Source: Alphaproteobacteria bacterium
GTDB taxonomy: Bacteria > Pseudomonadota > Alphaproteobacteria > SP197
Length of the DNA stretch: 64,000 bases
NCBI GenBank assembly: GCA_016869675.1
Contig: VGDP01000009.1
Span: 1-64,000, forward strand
Direction: 5' to 3'
Shown here: one piece after another, positions 1 through 8,687 of the stretch
Numbering within the stretch: the first letter of the stretch is position 1
Layout of the letters: each line of letters starts with the position of its first letter
Program-made: the position numbers and the translations under genes
Notes under the pieces: model-generated
What the model was told of the DNA's origin: nothing
The model's database searches: none
What the model saw: the letters and a program-made list of their open reading frames with translations, nothing else

Positions 1-1431
1 CTTGGCCGCCTCCTTCAGGTCCGCCGCCGCCTGGGCCTGCTGGAACAGCTTGTCCGCCTCCGGGTTGCAGAACCAGGCATTGTTCCAGCCGTTCGGCGGA
101 TGACGGTCGCAGCGATAGCTCTGGGCCGTCCATTGCGGGGTCTGCTCGCCCCAGATGAGGTCGTTGATCGCGACGTCGTCGGGCATGCCGGGATTCCACT
201 TGTCCAAATACGCGAGCCACTCCATGACGTTGAGTTCGGTCTCGATGCCGACCTTCTTCAGGTCACGCTGGATCCACTTCTCCACCAGTTCGCCGAAGCC
301 GTACTTCGGCAGTTCGAAGCTGATGGTGAGACTTTCCGCGCCCGCCGCTTTCAGCAGGGCCTTGGCGCCCTCCGGATCGTATTTGTAGCTGACGTAGTTC
401 GGATCGTGGGCATAGGTGCCGGCGTTGAGCATGCCGTAGGCCGGCCGCGCGTAGCCCTTCAGCACGTCGCGGGCGATGCCTTCGCGGTCGATCGCCATGT
501 TGATGGCCTGACGCACCCGCGCGTCCTTGAGCGCGGGGTGGCGCGTATTCAGGCTGAGATACCAGAGCGTCGGCGCATTCTCGTTCTTGGTGATGACATA
601 GCCTTCGTCGACCAGGTCCTCGATCTCGTCCCAGACTGGGTCCTGAATGATGTTGATTTCGCCGGCCCGGAAGGCGGCCATGCGGGTGGCTGGATCCTCG
701 AGTTCGCGGAAGATGATGCGGTCGGCCTTGGCCTTCTCGCCCCAATACTCATCGTTGCGCACGAGTTCGACCTTCACGCCAGGCTCGCGTTCGACGAACT
801 TGAACGGCCCGGTGCCCGTGGGATGCAGCGCCAGCTCCTCGCCGTAATTCTTGATGGCCTCGGGGCTGACAATGTACATCTGCGGGCAGTCTTCCATGCC
901 GAGCCTGAGCCAATCGTTGTTCGGATTGTTCAGGGTGACGCGCACGGTGTGCTCGTCCACCGCCTCGACCGACTTGATCTCGGTCGGCGAGTAGCCGATG
1001 AAGCCGAAATAGCCGGCCGCGGTCTCGTTGTAATGCGGCGCATTCGGATCGAGGAAGCGGTCGAAGTTGAACTTGACCGCGTCAGCGTTGAACGGCGTAC
1101 CGTCGTGGAACTTCACGCCCTTGCGCAGATGGAACGTGAAGACCGTGTTGTCGTCGGATATTTCCCAGGACTCCGCGAGCTGGCCCTTGAGCTTGGTTGG
1201 CGCCTCCGTCGTCTTCAGCTCGATTTCGACCAGCGCCTCGTAGATCTGATAGTTGATGAACTTCGCCAACCAGCCGCAGGAGACGTGCGGATCGAGCACG
1301 CTTGCGGCCGCCGGCAATCCCCAGATGACGGTGCCTTGGGCTGCCGCAGGCGGCGCCGCGGTGATCGATGTTGCGATGAGAGCGGCGAACGCCGCGCCCA
1401 GAATGGAACTCAAACGCCTGGCAATGCGCAT
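1..1431 (-). CDS. Peptide-type (family 5) ABC transporter substrate-binding protein, 3' end outside window
   Basis: Periplasmic solute-binding component of an ABC importer of the dipeptide/oligopeptide/nickel class (SBP_bac_5). The visible 477 codons begin with a signal peptide (about residues 1-31, ending in AAAQ). The family features follow: a start like WGLPAAASVLDPH, the segment FTFHLRKGVKFHDGTPFNAD, TGTGPFKFVER, and DARVRQAINMAIDRE. The frame is open to the first base of the window, so the C-terminal part (family members are usually 500-540 residues) is missing. I chose the ATG at 1431 because a purine-rich AAGGGGTGGAG lies just upstream and the signal peptide begins there. Substrate cannot be told from the sequence. 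No permease or ATPase gene is visible here; they could lie beyond the left edge. Confidence 0.9.
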   Translation of the reverse strand, partial: MRIARRLSSILGAAFAALIATSITAAPPAAAQGTVIWGLPAAASVLDPHVSCGWLAKFINYQIYEALVEIELKTTEAPTKLKGQLAESWEISDDNTVFTFHLRKGVKFHDGTPFNADAVKFNFDRFLDPNAPHYNETAAGYFGFIGYSPTEIKSVEAVDEHTVRVTLNNPNNDWLRLGMEDCPQMYIVSPEAIKNYGEELALHPTGTGPFKFVEREPGVKVELVRNDEYWGEKAKADRIIFRELEDPATRMAAFRAGEINIIQDPVWDEIEDLVDEGYVITKNENAPTLWYLSLNTRHPALKDARVRQAINMAIDREGIARDVLKGYARPAYGMLNAGTYAHDPNYVSYKYDPEGAKALLKAAGAESLTISFELPKYGFGELVEKWIQRDLKKVGIETELNVMEWLAYLDKWNPGMPDDVAINDLIWGEQTPQWTAQSYRCDRHPPNGWNNAWFCNPEADKLFQQAQAAADLKEAAK

Positions 1432-1583
1432 TTTCTCCACCCCTTGTCGTTGCCGGCAATCTAGCATGGTCCACGGCCGATGCGAAAAGATGGAAAATTC
1501 GGCCGGCGCTGGCGGATCATTCGAAGCGGTCGATGCGGGACTAAAAAAGTCCCACGGTCTCGATCTTGGGAGGAGCGAGCATC

Positions 1584-2285
1584 ATGAAGCGGATTATCAC
1601 GCTGGGGGCGGCGGGCCTGGGGCTCGCGCTCCTGGTCGCGGCGTAGGCCCGCACCGACGGCCAGCTGCACCTGTACAACTGGGGCGAGTACATCAACGCC
1701 GAGGTGCTCGACAAGTTCGCCAAGAAGGAGGGCGTCGAGGTCTCGCTCGACACCTACGGCTCGAACGAGGAGATGCTGGCCAAAATCCAGGCCGGCGCCT
1801 CGGGCTACGACCTGGTGTGGCCGTCGGTGCACATGAATGACATCATGCTGCAGCTAGGCCTGCTACAGGAGACCGGCGTCGACCAGATGCCCGGGTTCGA
1901 GAACATCGACCCGGCGTTCCTGCGCACCCAGAACGACCCCAACGCCGCGTACTGCCTGCCCTACGCCTGGGGCACGGTGGGCATCTTCTACAACAAGCAG
2001 TACATCCCCGCGATGGCGTCGTGGCGCGAGTTCTTCGACTACGCCGCGGCCAACCCGGGCAAGGTGACCATGCTCGACGACATGCGCGAGGTGCTGGGCG
2101 TCGGCCTGATCATGAACGGCTTCTCGGTCAACATCGGCGCGCGCGAACTGCTGCCCGACAACATGAAGAACAACCCGAACATCAACCCGCCGCCCGAGAC
2201 CATGGAGCGGCTGCAGATCTTCGTCGACCTGGGCAACGACCTGAAGCTCTACGACCGGGCCTGGACCCGCATCAAGACGAACTGA
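1584..2285 (+). pseudogene. Decayed PotD-like spermidine/putrescine-type binding protein
   Basis: Relic of a periplasmic polyamine-type ABC binding protein. A good AGGAGCG ribosome site precedes ATG 1584 and a signal peptide, but codon 21 is TAG (1644-1646), exactly where the signal peptide ends. Beyond it the same frame stays open to 2285 and reads as PotD: LYNWGEYI near the mature start, YDLVWPSVHMNDIM, YCLPYAWGTVGIFYNKQ, TMLDDMREVLGVGL, then the usual C-terminal LYDRAWTRIKTN. Only 233 codons span what is about 340 in the family; the piece between GFSVN and LLPDNMKNNP is missing, so an in-frame internal deletion of roughly 110 residues accompanies the stop. No potABC genes adjoin it. An intact polyamine-type binding protein lies at 56127-57251. 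Confidence 0.85.
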
Positions 2286-2304
2286 CGGCCCGGCCCTCGC
2301 TTTC

Positions 2305-2339
2305 GCCGCCCCTTCGCCCCGCTCGGGCGAGGGGGCGGC
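2305..2339. terminator. Strong hairpin between converging genes
   Basis: A 15-bp stem (2305-2319 pairing with 2325-2339, one mismatch, 5-base loop) sits between the end of the PotD relic and the stop codon of the convergent gene at 2340. It is nearly pure G and C and has no T-tract, so factor-independent termination is only a guess from position and symmetry. Confidence 0.45.
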
Positions 2340-3419
2340 TCACACGTCCTTGCCGGTGTAGCCCTTGAACGCGGGCTCGCCCGGCTTCTGCTTCGGCGGC
2401 ATCGAGATGCGGAACTTGCAGTGGCTGTCGCCGCGCGTCTTGATCGCCTCGAACTGCACGCGCATGTCCGGGTGGTAGCGCCGGTAGTACGTCGGGTGCA
2501 GCTCGTAGTCGTAGATGTAGCCGAGGTCGAGCGCGCGCTTTCCCAGCCCGGCCCACGCCGCGGCGTAGGGGCACCACGAGCAGTCCTGGTGCCAGGTGCC
2601 CTCGGTCAGCACGCCGGGGTCGAACTGCCAGATCGAGACGAGCTGGCCGTCCCAGTGGTCCATGAGCGTCTTGACGTCGAGCGGCCAGCCGGCAGCCAGG
2701 TGCGCCGCTTTCTGGCGGTCGGCGCGTTCGTGCGCCAGCGCGCGCACCAGTTCGCGCACCGTCGCCTCGCCCGTCATGTCGAACGCCTTGGTCGCTTCGT
2801 CGGCGCAGAAGTAGTAGAGCGCACCGTTGTTCATGGAGGTGCGCCGGGCCAGCGCGACGCCCGCGTCCGCGTCGTCGAACACGCACGAATGGACCGGCGC
2901 CGGTTTGCCCGAGGGCGCGTTGGGCACGCCGAGCGTGATGGTCCACGGGTGCGCCAGATCGAGCGTGGCGGTGTCCGCTGCGATCTCGGCGCCCAGCGCG
3001 TCGGCGATGCCGGGCAGCACGCCGCCGTAGACCCGCCGCGCCAGGCGCACGCCGTCGTCGTACTCGCGCCAACGCCCCCAATCGGGCGAATCGCGGAACG
3101 TGATCGTCACGCGCCGGTCGTCGCCCATGATGGTGCCGCTGCCCGTCTCGGTCAGCAGATGCAGGTCCGCCATGTCCCAGTGGGTGACGATGCTGCGCGC
3201 GGTGATCGCCTGCTTCGCCGCCTCGAGCGCGTCGCGGATCAACTGCCCGCGGTACTGGCCGTAGCGCCGGAGCGCGCACACGACCACCGCCTCGCCCTCG
3301 GCGCCGAAACGGTCGGCCGGCCCGCCAGCGAAGTGGCGCGCGAACATCGCCTGGAAGCGCAGCAGATCCTGGCAGCTGCCGACCACGCCCGCCCGATCGA
3401 CCTTCTCGTCGAAACCCAT
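2340..3419 (-). CDS. ATC-hydrolase-like protein (L-2-amino-thiazoline-4-carboxylic acid hydrolase family)
   Basis: A 359-residue soluble protein without signal peptide. The last 90 residues carry what I read as the signature of the ATC hydrolase family: a CSWCPY motif, then a long helix, GYIYDYELHP, and a closing GDSHCKFRI strand. In that family GDxxCxFR closes the domain. The N-terminal two thirds (with HWDMADLHLLTETGSG and a conserved-looking MNNGALYYFC) I do not recognise. Characterised members hydrolyse ring amides; a cysteine-related substrate is known only for a few, so the reaction here is open. It lies 26 bp downstream of gshB on the same strand, so the two are probably co-transcribed, which would fit a role in thiol or sulfur-amino-acid chemistry (inference). 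Confidence 0.55.
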   Translation of the reverse strand: MGFDEKVDRAGVVGSCQDLLRFQAMFARHFAGGPADRFGAEGEAVVVCALRRYGQYRGQLIRDALEAAKQAITARSIVTHWDMADLHLLTETGSGTIMGDDRRVTITFRDSPDWGRWREYDDGVRLARRVYGGVLPGIADALGAEIAADTATLDLAHPWTITLGVPNAPSGKPAPVHSCVFDDADAGVALARRTSMNNGALYYFCADEATKAFDMTGEATVRELVRALAHERADRQKAAHLAAGWPLDVKTLMDHWDGQLVSIWQFDPGVLTEGTWHQDCSWCPYAAAWAGLGKRALDLGYIYDYELHPTYYRRYHPDMRVQFEAIKTRGDSHCKFRISMPPKQKPGEPAFKGYTGKDV

Positions 3420-3445
3420 GGTGTCCCCCCGTCACGCCCTCGCGC

Positions 3446-4393
3446 CTACGCCCGGCCCTTCTTCTTCTCGATCGCGTCCCAGATGCGCGCCTCGAGCTTG
3501 ACGCCGTCGAAGCGGTTGATCTCCTGCAGGCCGGTCGGCGAGGTGACGTTGATCTCGGTCAGATAGCCGCCGATCACGTCGATGCCGGTGAACAGCAGGC
3601 CCCGCGCCTTCAGCGCCGGGCCGATCGCCTCGCAGATCTCGCGTTCGCGCTTGGTCAGCGTCGTCTTCTCGGGCTGGCCACCCACATGCATGTTCGACCG
3701 GCTCTCGCCTTCGGCCGGCACGCGGTTGATGGCGCCCACCGGCTCGCCGTCGATCAGGATGATGCGCTTGTCGCCGGCGCGCACCTCGGGCACGTAGCGC
3801 TGCACCATGATCGGTTCGCGGTAGAACTGGGTGAACAGCTCGAGCAGGGCGTTGAAGTTCTCGTCGCCGGGGCGGACGTGAAAGACGCCGGCGCCGCCGT
3901 TGCCGAACAGCGGCTTCAGGATGATGTCGGCGTGCGCGGCGCGGAACGCGCGCACCTCGTCCCAGTTCGACGTGATGAGCGTCGGCGGCATGACGCCGTC
4001 GAAATGGGTGACGAACAGCTTCTCGGGCGCGTTGCGCACGCTGACCGGATCGTTGACCACCAGCGTCTTGGGGTGCACGTGCTCGAGCAGATGGGTCGCC
4101 GTGATGTACGCCATGTCGACCGGCGGGTCCTGGCGCATCAGCACCACGTCCATCACGGCCAGGTCGATGCGCTCGAACGGCCCCAGGTCGGCGTGACGCC
4201 CCTTCTCGCGCCGCACCACCAGCTTGCGCGCGTTGGCGCAGACGCGCCCTTCGCGCAAGACCAGGTCGCGCGGCAGGTAGTGGTAAAGCAGGTGGCCGCG
4301 CGCCTGGGCTTCGAGCGCGAGCACGAAGGTCGAATCGGCGTCGATGTTGATCGACTCGATGGGGTCCATCTGGATCGCGACGGCGAGGCTCAA
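3446..4393 (-). CDS. gshB: Glutathione synthetase
   Basis: ATP-dependent ligase joining gamma-glutamylcysteine and glycine in the cytoplasm. Length (315 residues) is normal for the bacterial enzyme. The N-terminal GshB domain begins [15 protein letters not shown], and the ATP-grasp domain follows with [14 protein letters not shown] (glycine-rich loop at residues 164-169), a [20 protein letters not shown] strand, and the metal/ATP end [17 protein letters not shown]. All family landmarks are present and the frame is clean. It is the first gene of a likely two-gene unit with the ATC-hydrolase-like gene downstream. In many alphaproteobacteria gshB sits near yraN and rsmI, and both lie 2-3 kb away here. 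Confidence 0.97.
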   Translation of the reverse strand: MSLAVAIQMDPIESINIDADSTFVLALEAQARGHLLYHYLPRDLVLREGRVCANARKLVVRREKGRHADLGPFERIDLAVMDVVLMRQDPPVDMAYITATHLLEHVHPKTLVVNDPVSVRNAPEKLFVTHFDGVMPPTLITSNWDEVRAFRAAHADIILKPLFGNGGAGVFHVRPGDENFNALLELFTQFYREPIMVQRYVPEVRAGDKRIILIDGEPVGAINRVPAEGESRSNMHVGGQPEKTTLTKREREICEAIGPALKARGLLFTGIDVIGGYLTEINVTSPTGLQEINRFDGVKLEARIWDAIEKKKGRA

Positions 4394-4488
4394 CGGTTCC
4401 TCCTCACGAAGCGCAACGGCGGTTCGCGGATCAATAGGCGAGGGCGGCGTCCCGGGTCACGAGGAAACGCGCCAGCGCCGACCGCGGG

Positions 4489-5091
4489 TCAGGCGCGCGG
4501 TTCGTCGCCCTTCAGCCGCACATGGCTGACCACGCGCTCGACGTAGCGGATGGCGCGCGCGTGCGCGATCACGGCGTCGAGTTCGGCCTGGTCCTGGGCG
4601 ATACCGATCAGGTAGACGACCTGGTTGACCACCTCGACGTTGTAGTTGATCGACAGGATGGCGCTGTCGAACAGCAGGTCTGCGCGCAGTTCGCTGGCGA
4701 TCGCGACATCCCGCAGGTAGTTGCCGAGCCCGCCCTTCTCGGTCACCTGGATCTCGTTCAACACTTCCTTGACGCCGGCGGCCTGCCAGGCAAGCCGCAC
4801 AGCCTCGACCCGGTCCTCGGGCTTGGGCATGTGGCCGGTCAGCAGCACGCGGCCCTCGACCACGTCGATGCCGACGGCGCTGAACAGCTTCTCGTCGGCC
4901 TGGAACAGGTAGTGGTTGATCTCGGTGCGGATTGCCAGGTCGTCGATGGCGGCGCCGACCGAACGTTCCTGGGCCGCGGCGACGCCGGTGGTCGCCGCGC
5001 CGCCGATGATGATGCCGGCCGGCGTGCAGCCCTGGACGGCGGCGGCGAGGGCCAGCGTGACCGCGAGAACCATCGGCAGGGGCAACGGCAC
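4489..5091 (-). CDS. BON-domain outer-membrane lipoprotein (DolP/OsmY type)
   Basis: A 200-residue exported lipoprotein: a short signal peptide ends in the lipobox AVQGC (Cys at residue 22), followed by a small glycine/alanine linker. Two BON domains come next, about residues 47-115 (DDLAIRTEINHYLF ... GRVLLTGHMPKPEDR) and 125-193 (RDVAIASELRADLLFD ... QVVYLIGIAQDQAEL). BON pairs of this kind bind anionic phospholipid and act in outer-membrane integrity; the E. coli counterpart is DolP. The start at 5091 is the only one that keeps the signal peptide. The gene is transcribed away from the 5404 gene and is separated from gshB by 95 bp. Confidence 0.9.
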   Translation of the reverse strand: MPLPLPMVLAVTLALAAAVQGCTPAGIIIGGAATTGVAAAQERSVGAAIDDLAIRTEINHYLFQADEKLFSAVGIDVVEGRVLLTGHMPKPEDRVEAVRLAWQAAGVKEVLNEIQVTEKGGLGNYLRDVAIASELRADLLFDSAILSINYNVEVVNQVVYLIGIAQDQAELDAVIAHARAIRYVERVVSHVRLKGDEPRA

Positions 5092-5403
5092 GAGCGGGAC
5101 CCCGGAAAGGTCAGGGAACGAGTCGCGAAATCATACCATAAGCGGGCGCGTAGGCCACGCCCGGCCGGGAATGACGGCCCTCGACGGGACGTTGATGAAG
5201 CGAATCGATGCAACGGTCCGGTCCCAGTGTCGGTTCCTTTGACAACGCGATGGGTCCTGGCTCGAGCCCACTATGGTTAACATGCAATGAATCAATGGGT
5301 TATGGCCGTAGGCACGAAGTTTGCTCGGGTCGATCCCGAAGATCGGGCCGGTGCCCGCTCGGCGGCTGACGACGTTGCTTCAACAAGACAGTCGCAGGGG
5401 GGT
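5092..5403. other. 312-bp divergent intergenic region
   Basis: This gap separates the BON lipoprotein (leftward) from the PEP-CTERM-like gene (rightward) and should hold both promoters. A TTGACA hexamer lies at 5239-5244, but no -10 hexamer sits at a normal distance, so I do not call a promoter. An in-frame ATG at 5287 would lengthen the right-hand gene by 39 codons, but it would bury the signal peptide. No RNA gene or repeat was seen. Confidence 0.4.
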
Positions 5404-6066
5404 GTGACGGTGGTACGAACGATAGCTGCCCTGGCGACCGCCGGTGTTCTCGCCGTGCTCGCCACGCCCGCCTTGGCGATCCCGGTGCCGGTCACCGTCG
5501 TCGATACATTCACCGCGCCCAACCTGACCACGCCATGTCCCACCACGCCGACGGGCGACGGTACGCGGTTGTGCAGCAACCGGACGAGCACGACGTTCGC
5601 CCATTCCTTCGTTGACGAGCTGGCCGGTTTCGGCTTCGGGATTGGCGACATCCTGTCGGCGGTCTCCGCCACCATTTCGCTGCGCTTCTGGGACAACAAC
5701 GGCCTGGACGAGGCCTTCGTGATCAGATTCGACGGGCCGGCCGTTGCCTCGTTCAACGTCAACAACGTGGCCAACGGCGGTGCGGCGACCATCTCGACGC
5801 GCAACAAGACCTTCGCCGCGGGCGAACTAGCGGCGTTGCTGGATGGTGCGCTGAACGGCACGGTCACGCGCAGCTCGGACGCGCTCGTGTTCATGGACTC
5901 GACCGTGACCGTGGACCTGACCGTCAACCAGGTCGTGCAGGCGATCCCCGCGCCGGCTGGCATGGGGCTGCTGGGCGCGGGCCTGGTTGCGGCCGGCCTG
6001 ATGACGCGTCGGCGCGCGCGTAGCCCCTCGGATCGACATCCGATCAGGGGCGCCAAGCGTCCATGA
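5404..6066 (+). CDS. Secreted protein with PEP-CTERM-like sorting tail
   Basis: About 220 residues. I chose the GTG start at 5404 because a run of six G lies just before it and it places a normal signal peptide (TIAALATAGVLAVLATPALA) at the N-terminus; an upstream ATG at 5287 in the same frame is possible. The mature part is threonine- and asparagine-rich beta-type sequence without a domain I can name. The C-terminus has the three-part layout of a PEP-CTERM/exosortase signal: IPAPAG, a hydrophobic stretch GLLGAGLVAAGLM, then TRRRARS. It continues about 20 residues past the basic cluster, longer than usual. No exosortase gene is in the window. Its end overlaps the convergent yraN by 23 bp. Confidence 0.7.
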   Translation: MTVVRTIAALATAGVLAVLATPALAIPVPVTVVDTFTAPNLTTPCPTTPTGDGTRLCSNRTSTTFAHSFVDELAGFGFGIGDILSAVSATISLRFWDNNGLDEAFVIRFDGPAVASFNVNNVANGGAATISTRNKTFAAGELAALLDGALNGTVTRSSDALVFMDSTVTVDLTVNQVVQAIPAPAGMGLLGAGLVAAGLMTRRRARSPSDRHPIRGAKRP

Positions 6067-6403
6067 CGTGGCGCGGCCAGCGCCAGGGTGCCACCACGAC
6101 CAGATCGAAGCGTACGTCGAGCCCGGCCAGATCGCGCCGGCGCGCCAGGAACGCCTCGGCGGCGCGCGCGATTCGTGCCTGCTGGCGCGCGCCCACCGGC
6201 CCGTTGGGGCCAACGGCGGCATGCGCCTTGACCTCGACGAACACCACCACGCGGCCGCGCCGCGCGATCAGGTCGATCTCGCCGAACGGGTTCTTCTCGC
6301 GCCGGGCCAGGATGGTGTAGCCGGCCAGACCGAGCCGGAGCGCGGCCAGACGTTCGCCGCGCCGGCCACGCGCCTCGGCGGCGACGCGGCGGGCCCGTGT
6401 CAT
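6044..6403 (-). CDS. yraN: YraN/UPF0102 family nuclease-fold protein
   Basis: A 119-residue protein of the UPF0102 family, which has a restriction-endonuclease-like fold related to Holliday-junction resolvases; its biological role is not settled. The core reads EKNPFGEIDLIARR followed by VVVFVEVKAHAAVG, giving the D...E-x-K pattern of PD-(D/E)xK nucleases. It begins 4 bp inside the stop of rsmI, so the two are translationally coupled, an arrangement common in alphaproteobacteria. Its last 23 bp overlap the end of the oppositely directed secreted-protein gene. Confidence 0.93.
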   Translation of the reverse strand: MTRARRVAAEARGRRGERLAALRLGLAGYTILARREKNPFGEIDLIARRGRVVVFVEVKAHAAVGPNGPVGARQQARIARAAEAFLARRRDLAGLDVRFDLVVVAPWRWPRHVMDAWRP

Positions 6404-7302
6404 CGCCGGCGCGCCAGCGCCCGCGCGTAGATCGCGCGCCGCGGCCGGCCGCTGAGGCCCGCGACCTCGGCCGCCGCCGCAGCCGGCGACAGGCGCGCGA
6501 GCGCGTCGTCAAGCGCCGCGTCGATGGCCGCGTCGTCCCAAGGCGTGGCCTCGGCCGGCGGGCCGACCACCACCACGATCTCGCCGCGTGGTGGCGCCTC
6601 GGCGAAGCGCACGGCAAGCGCGTCGAGCCGGCCGCGTACGACCGTCTCGTGCAGCTTGGTCAGTTCGCGCGCGACCGCCGTCGGGCGCGGCCCGAGCACG
6701 TGCGCCATGTCGGCCAGCGCGGAGCCGAGCCGCGGACCCGTCTCGTAGATCACCAGCGTGGCCCGCACGGCCGCGAGTTCGGCCAGCGCGGTCCAGCGCG
6801 CCGCCGCCTTGGGCGGCAGGAAGCCTACGAACAGGAACCGGTCGGTCGGCAGGCCGGCGACCACGAGCGCCGCCAGCGCCGCCGAGGCGCCCGGCACCGG
6901 GATCACCGCGACGCCCGCCGCGATGGCCGCCTCGACCAGCTTGAAACCGGGGTCCGAGACCAGCGGCGTGCCGGCGTCGGAGACCAGCGCGATGCGCGCG
7001 CCCTCGGACAGGCGCGCGATCAGGCCGGGCCGGACGCGGCGCGCGTTGTGCTCGTGGTAGGGCGTCATGGGCGTGGCGACGACATGGCGTTCGAGCAAGC
7101 GGCGGGTGATTCGCGTGTCCTCGCACGCGATCACGTCGACGCCGCGCAGGACCTGGAGAGCGCGCAACGTCACGTCGCCCAGATTGCCGATCGGCGTCGC
7201 GACCAGGTAGAGGCCCGGCGTGAGTTTACGGGACGGCTCGGCCTCGCTAGGCTCGGAGCCCTGGCCCGGGTCGGAGGACCCCGTCGATGCGTCTTGCTGC
7301 AT
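6400..7302 (-). CDS. rsmI: 16S rRNA (cytidine1402-2'-O)-methyltransferase
   Basis: Methylates the ribose of C1402 in 16S rRNA with S-adenosylmethionine. The tetrapyrrole-methylase fold is clear: PGLYLVATPIGNLGDVTLRA near the N-terminus, then VIACEDTRITRRLLERH, IALVSDAGTPLVSDPG, PGASAALAALVVAGLPTDRF and FYGF-like FLFVGFLPPK. I chose the ATG at 7302 (301 residues, close to the usual 280-300); the frame stays open further upstream, but only through the divergent lipoprotein gene. This start overlaps that gene's start by 16 bp, so their promoters lie inside each other's coding sequence or the real start is slightly further in. yraN follows with a 4-bp overlap. Confidence 0.95.
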   Translation of the reverse strand: MQQDASTGSSDPGQGSEPSEAEPSRKLTPGLYLVATPIGNLGDVTLRALQVLRGVDVIACEDTRITRRLLERHVVATPMTPYHEHNARRVRPGLIARLSEGARIALVSDAGTPLVSDPGFKLVEAAIAAGVAVIPVPGASAALAALVVAGLPTDRFLFVGFLPPKAAARWTALAELAAVRATLVIYETGPRLGSALADMAHVLGPRPTAVARELTKLHETVVRGRLDALAVRFAEAPPRGEIVVVVGPPAEATPWDDAAIDAALDDALARLSPAAAAAEVAGLSGRPRRAIYARALARRR

Positions 7303-8657
7303 GGCTCGTCGCCGCCGTCCTGCTCGCCGCGTGCCAGCCCGCCAAGGTATCGCCGCCGCCGCCGGGCCAGCAAGCCGAGACTTCGATCCCGCCGACCTTC
7401 GAGCCGGCGCCGGGCCAGCAAGCCGAGACTTCGATCCCGCCGACCTTCGAGCCGGCGCCGGCCCCATCGGTGACCACGACGACCGCGCCGGCCGAGCCGC
7501 TGGCCGCGCCGGCGCCGACGGGCCCGGCCACGGTCGCGCTGCTGCTGCCGCTGAGTGGCGAGCGCGCCGTGCTGGGCCGCGATCTTCTGGACGCGGCGAC
7601 GCTGGCACTGTTCGACCTGGGGCGCGACGATCTCTTGCTGTTGCCCAAGGATACCGGCGGCGCGCCGGCTCAGGCGGCCGCGATGGCCACGGCCGCTCTG
7701 GCCGAGGGCGCCCACCTGGTGCTGGGCCCCGTGGTCGCGCCCGAGGTCGGCGCGGTGGCGCCGGTCGCCACGGCGGCCGGCGTGCCCATGGTCGCCTTTT
7801 CGTCGGACCGTCGCGTCGCGGCCGACGGTGTCTTCGTCTTCGGCCTGGCGCCCGAGGACCAGATCGACCAGGTGGTCGCCTACGCCGCCGGCCAAGGGCG
7901 CACGCGCTTCGCCGCGCTGGCGCCGGACACCGACACCGGGCGCATCATGGTGCGCGCGTTGGCCGCGTCGACCGCGCTGCGTGGCGTCCTGATGGCCCAG
8001 CCCGGCTACTACGAGCCGGGCGCCATCGACCAGAACGGGGCGGTCGGCGCCTTCGCCAACATGGGCACGCGCGGTTCCGCCATCGCGCTGCAGCGCGCGT
8101 CGCTGGAGGGTCGCGACGACAAGGCGGCGCACGTCGCGCGCGTGCGCCTGGACCAGGCGGCCGGCCTTGGTGAATTGGGCTACGACGCGGTGCTGTTGCC
8201 CGACGCCGGATCCAGCCTGCGTTCGGTGGCGGCGTTGCTGCCGTTCTTCGACATCGCGGCGCCCGGCGTCCAGGTGCTGGGCACCGCGGATTGGGACGAC
8301 CCCAAGACCCTGGCCGAGCCGGGCCTGACCGGTGCGTGGTTCGCCGCACCCGACCCGGCGCTCAAGACCGCGTTCGCCCAGCGCTTCGAGGCGGCCTTCG
8401 GGCGCAAGCCGCGGGCGCGCGCGAGCCTGGCCTACGACGCGATCGCGCTGGCTGGCGCGCTGGTGGCGACCGCGCCCGAGGCGCCCTTCACCACGGACCG
8501 GTTGACGCGGCCCAGCGGCTTCGCCGGGATCGACGGCGTGTTCCGCTTCCACGCCGACGGCACGTCGCAACGCACGTTCGCGATCTACGAGGTGCGCGAA
8601 GGCACGGCGCAGCTCATCGCGCCGGCCGCCACCTCGTTCGGGACGCCGACGCAGTAG
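7287..8657 (+). CDS. LpoA/LppC-like periplasmic lipoprotein (penicillin-binding protein activator family)
   Basis: A 456-residue lipoprotein with lipobox LLAAC (Cys at residue 16). A proline/threonine-rich linker follows, and then a periplasmic binding-protein fold of type I (from TVALLLPLSG at about residue 75 to the end), as in LpoA and amino-acid receptor proteins. LpoA activates peptidoglycan synthase PBP1A in E. coli; alphaproteobacterial members lack the TPR half, as here. The linker contains an exact 48-bp tandem duplication (two copies of GQQAETSIPPTFEPAP). It is divergent from rsmI with overlapping starts, a pairing seen in many proteobacteria. TAG stop. Confidence 0.85.
   Translation: MRLAAWLVAAVLLAACQPAKVSPPPPGQQAETSIPPTFEPAPGQQAETSIPPTFEPAPAPSVTTTTAPAEPLAAPAPTGPATVALLLPLSGERAVLGRDLLDAATLALFDLGRDDLLLLPKDTGGAPAQAAAMATAALAEGAHLVLGPVVAPEVGAVAPVATAAGVPMVAFSSDRRVAADGVFVFGLAPEDQIDQVVAYAAGQGRTRFAALAPDTDTGRIMVRALAASTALRGVLMAQPGYYEPGAIDQNGAVGAFANMGTRGSAIALQRASLEGRDDKAAHVARVRLDQAAGLGELGYDAVLLPDAGSSLRSVAALLPFFDIAAPGVQVLGTADWDDPKTLAEPGLTGAWFAAPDPALKTAFAQRFEAAFGRKPRARASLAYDAIALAGALVATAPEAPFTTDRLTRPSGFAGIDGVFRFHADGTSQRTFAIYEVREGTAQLIAPAATSFGTPTQ
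7364..7459 (+). repeat. Exact 48-bp tandem duplication inside the LpoA-like gene
   Basis: Two identical 48-bp units, 7364-7411 and 7412-7459, encode GQQAETSIPPTFEPAP twice in the linker after the lipobox. The length is a multiple of three, so the frame is kept. The absence of any mismatch suggests a recent slippage or unequal-exchange event, or an assembly artefact. Confidence 0.95.
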
Positions 8658-8687
8658 GCGTCATCGACCGAACGCGGCCGAAGCGAT

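Noticed and set aside
100-1464. A 454-codon plus-strand frame at the window start
   Set aside because: It is antisense to the peptide-binding protein, whose minus-strand translation is conserved along its whole length.
5239-5277. Promoter TTGACA ... TATGGT before the PEP-CTERM-like gene
   Set aside because: The spacing is 27 bp, too long for a sigma-70 promoter.
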